6,472 nt of DNA from Candidatus Chloroheliales bacterium (GTDB lineage: Bacteria > Chloroflexota > Chloroflexia > QHBQ01), in contig QHBQ01000314.1 in NCBI GenBank assembly GCA_003243865.1, positions 1 to 6,472 on the forward strand, given 5' to 3'. Of the stretch, positions 5,740 through 6,472 are shown piece after piece. The notes under the pieces are model-generated. The model had not been told where the DNA came from and searched no databases. It was given only the letters and a program-made list of their open reading frames with translations. Position 1 is the stretch's first letter. The number at the start of each line of letters is the position of its first letter. The position numbers and the translations under genes were made by a program.

Positions 5740-6156
5740 GGGGATGACACCAAGCTGGGTCAGCAGGCCGAGGAAGTCCACTTGGCCCCAGTGTTCGACC
5801 ATCTTGCCATTGGCGAAACGATAGATGTCAATGCCCGGCACGGTAGCGGATTTGCCGGTGGGTGGCATCCCGCCGAATCCGCCCCGGTCGGTGCCGCGCG
5901 AGATGAAGCGCACCACCAGTTTGTCGCCCTCGGCAATCATGTCCTCCGGGGTGAAGTGGATGTCCGGGAAAGAAGTGAGGAAGCTCGTGATTATTGGCCT
6001 CAGCCCCTCGCGGCCAGGAGGAATCGGGCCGGTGGGGAGGACAGCGTGTTCAGTAAAGTCAAGGGCGATCAGTTCGTCGAACGAGGCCATGTTGCCGCTG
6101 TTCCAAACCTCGTTGTACCAGCGCTGCGCGAGTTGCTTGTTCTCTTCGGTTGACAT
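5719..6156 (-). CDS. SnoaL-like polyketide cyclase / ester cyclase family protein
   Basis: This encodes a 145-residue NTF2-fold protein with the SnoaL signature in order: an N-terminal helix (NKQLAQRWYNEVWNSGN, 6-22), DFTEHAV (33-39), a PPGREG loop (46-51), SFPDIHFTPEDM (62-73), the central FISRGTDRGGFGGMPPTGK (84-102) and DIYRFANGKMVEHWGQVDFLGLL (110-132). The family includes aldol-type cyclases of aromatic polyketide pathways, with an acidic and a histidine residue in the cavity; D110 and H122 are candidates. No polyketide synthase lies nearby, and most stand-alone members have unknown substrates, so no reaction is assigned. The ATG at 6156 has AAAGGAAC about 8 nt upstream. It is the first gene of the leftward block, behind a 316-base gene-free region. 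Confidence 0.9.
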   Translation of the reverse strand: MSTEENKQLAQRWYNEVWNSGNMASFDELIALDFTEHAVLPTGPIPPGREGLRPIITSFLTSFPDIHFTPEDMIAEGDKLVVRFISRGTDRGGFGGMPPTGKSATVPGIDIYRFANGKMVEHWGQVDFLGLLTQLGVIPTPGQPT

Positions 6157-6219
6157 TGGTTTGTTCCTTTCTGATGGTGGGGTCAGCCACTCATCTGGTC
6201 TGGCGCACTGCTTCTCTTG

Positions 6220-6258
6220 GCGAACCCCGTTTCAATGCGCCGGTGGTGCGGGGTTCGC
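6220..6258. repeat. Inverted repeat with 10-bp arms
   Basis: GCGAACCCCG (6220-6229) and CGGGGTTCGC (6249-6258) are perfect reverse complements around a 19-base spacer. No T run follows in either direction. It lies about 65-100 bases upstream of the ester cyclase ATG and would be in its leader RNA if transcription starts near 6275. It could be a leader structure or another dispersed repeat. Confidence 0.65.
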
Positions 6259-6277
6259 GCCTGCTTGTTCAGGTCAT

Positions 6278-6289
6278 GCTAATTTTAGC
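6278..6289 (-). promoter_or_regulatory. Tentative -10 element inside a small palindrome
   Basis: On the minus strand TAAAAT (6287-6282) differs from TATAAT at one position, and it is centred in the near-palindrome GCTAATTTTAGC. No acceptable -35 hexamer stands 16-18 bases upstream. If used, transcription would start about 120 bases before the ester cyclase ATG and an activator would probably be needed. Weak evidence. Confidence 0.25.
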
Positions 6290-6360
6290 CGACCGCTTTC
6301 GCCAAACGTTGGGGTTTGTTGGGGTTTCGATTCCTATTTTTGGGCAGTTTGGTAAAACGA

Positions 6361-6395
6361 AGGCATGAGGCATGAGGCATGAGGCATGAGGCATG
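6361..6395. repeat. Heptamer tandem repeat (AGGCATG, five copies)
   Basis: Five exact head-to-tail copies of AGGCATG fill 6361-6395, followed by a degenerate AGGATGC. Seven-base period arrays like this are typical of short tandemly repeated intergenic sequences in some filamentous bacteria. The array is non-coding and likely to vary in copy number by slippage. Confidence 0.9.
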
Positions 6396-6421
6396 AGGAT
6401 GCGACCTGGGTAAAATAGCGA

Positions 6422-6445
6422 GGGCGCACATCAGTGCGCCCCTAC
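6422..6445. repeat. Palindromic repeat of the CGCCCCTAC type
   Basis: GGGCGCAC (6422-6429) and GTGCGCCC (6434-6441) form a perfect 8-bp stem with the loop ATCA, followed by CTAC. It shares the layout GGGCGNAC ... GTNCGCCCCTAC with the palindrome at 4390-4413, with compensating changes in the two arms. That marks both as members of one dispersed hairpin family. Confidence 0.75.
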
Positions 6446-6472
6446 AACTATCTTCATCTTTAATCCTTAATC

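Larger units (their letters stand above)
6157..6472. other. Gene-free region upstream of the ester cyclase gene
   Basis: I see no convincing coding sequence on either strand in these 316 bases: the open frames present are short, lack ribosome sites and look like no known family. The region holds a 10-bp-arm inverted repeat, a possible -10 site, a heptamer tandem array and a palindrome of the CGCCCCTAC type. TTGGGGTTT occurs twice near 6308-6327. It probably contains the promoter of the gene at 5719-6156, though no convincing -35 is visible. Confidence 0.6.

Noticed and set aside
6308..6327. Two TTGGGGTTT copies resembling a telomere or G-quadruplex motif
   Set aside because: Only two G runs are present, too few for an intramolecular quadruplex, and the context is an ordinary intergenic region.
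6150..6368. Plus-strand open frame in the gene-free region
   Set aside because: It runs through inverted repeats and up to the tandem array, lacks a ribosome site and has no recognisable protein features.
6361..6395. The heptamer array as a CRISPR array
   Set aside because: The unit is seven bases with no spacers, and no cas genes are present.

Overview
The window is a one-strand block: every gene I can support is transcribed leftward (minus strand). It looks like a GC-rich bacterial chromosome. MreB, MreC, MreD and PBP2 in that order point to a rod-shaped or filamentous cell with elongation peptidoglycan synthesis. Several things suggest Chloroflexota: two SnoaL/ester-cyclase-type small proteins, a pirin, and dispersed short palindromes ending in CGCCCCTAC plus heptamer tandem repeats. 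That assignment is inference; there is no rRNA or other phylogenetic marker here.

Right part (6472 to about 3800, in order of transcription). A 316-base gene-free region (6157-6472) carries a small palindrome, a five-copy heptamer array and a long hairpin. Four small soluble proteins follow: a SnoaL-like ester cyclase (6156-5719), an SRPBCC ligand-binding protein (5637-5188), a YhhW-type pirin (5150-4458) and a divergent NTF2/SnoaL-like protein (4326-3868, GTG start). Each has a good Shine-Dalgarno sequence. A rho-independent terminator (3845-3800) closes the block. These families bind or modify small hydrophobic or aromatic ligands, but no substrate can be read from the sequence.

Left part (3790 to 1). 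Directly after the terminator lies a perfect consensus sigma70-type promoter (TTGACA, 17 bp, TATAAT) with a leader of about 100 nt. It drives mreB (3656-2595), mreC (2523-1675), mreD (1591-1076) and the 5' part of mrdA, encoding PBP2 (1073 to beyond position 1). MreB forms membrane-associated filaments, MreC and MreD are the periplasmic and membrane adaptors, and PBP2 is the transpeptidase of the Rod complex. The mreC-mreD junction carries an imperfect 25-bp-arm palindrome that appears inserted into the operon.

I see no CRISPR array, RNA gene, transposase, phage gene or defence system. The main oddities are an unusually long N-terminal (pedestal) region in PBP2, a Glu-to-Gln change at a metal-ligand position of the pirin, an SRPBCC Shine-Dalgarno sequence held in a perfect small hairpin, a shared 25-nt 3' end in two unrelated neighbouring genes, and several palindromic repeats.
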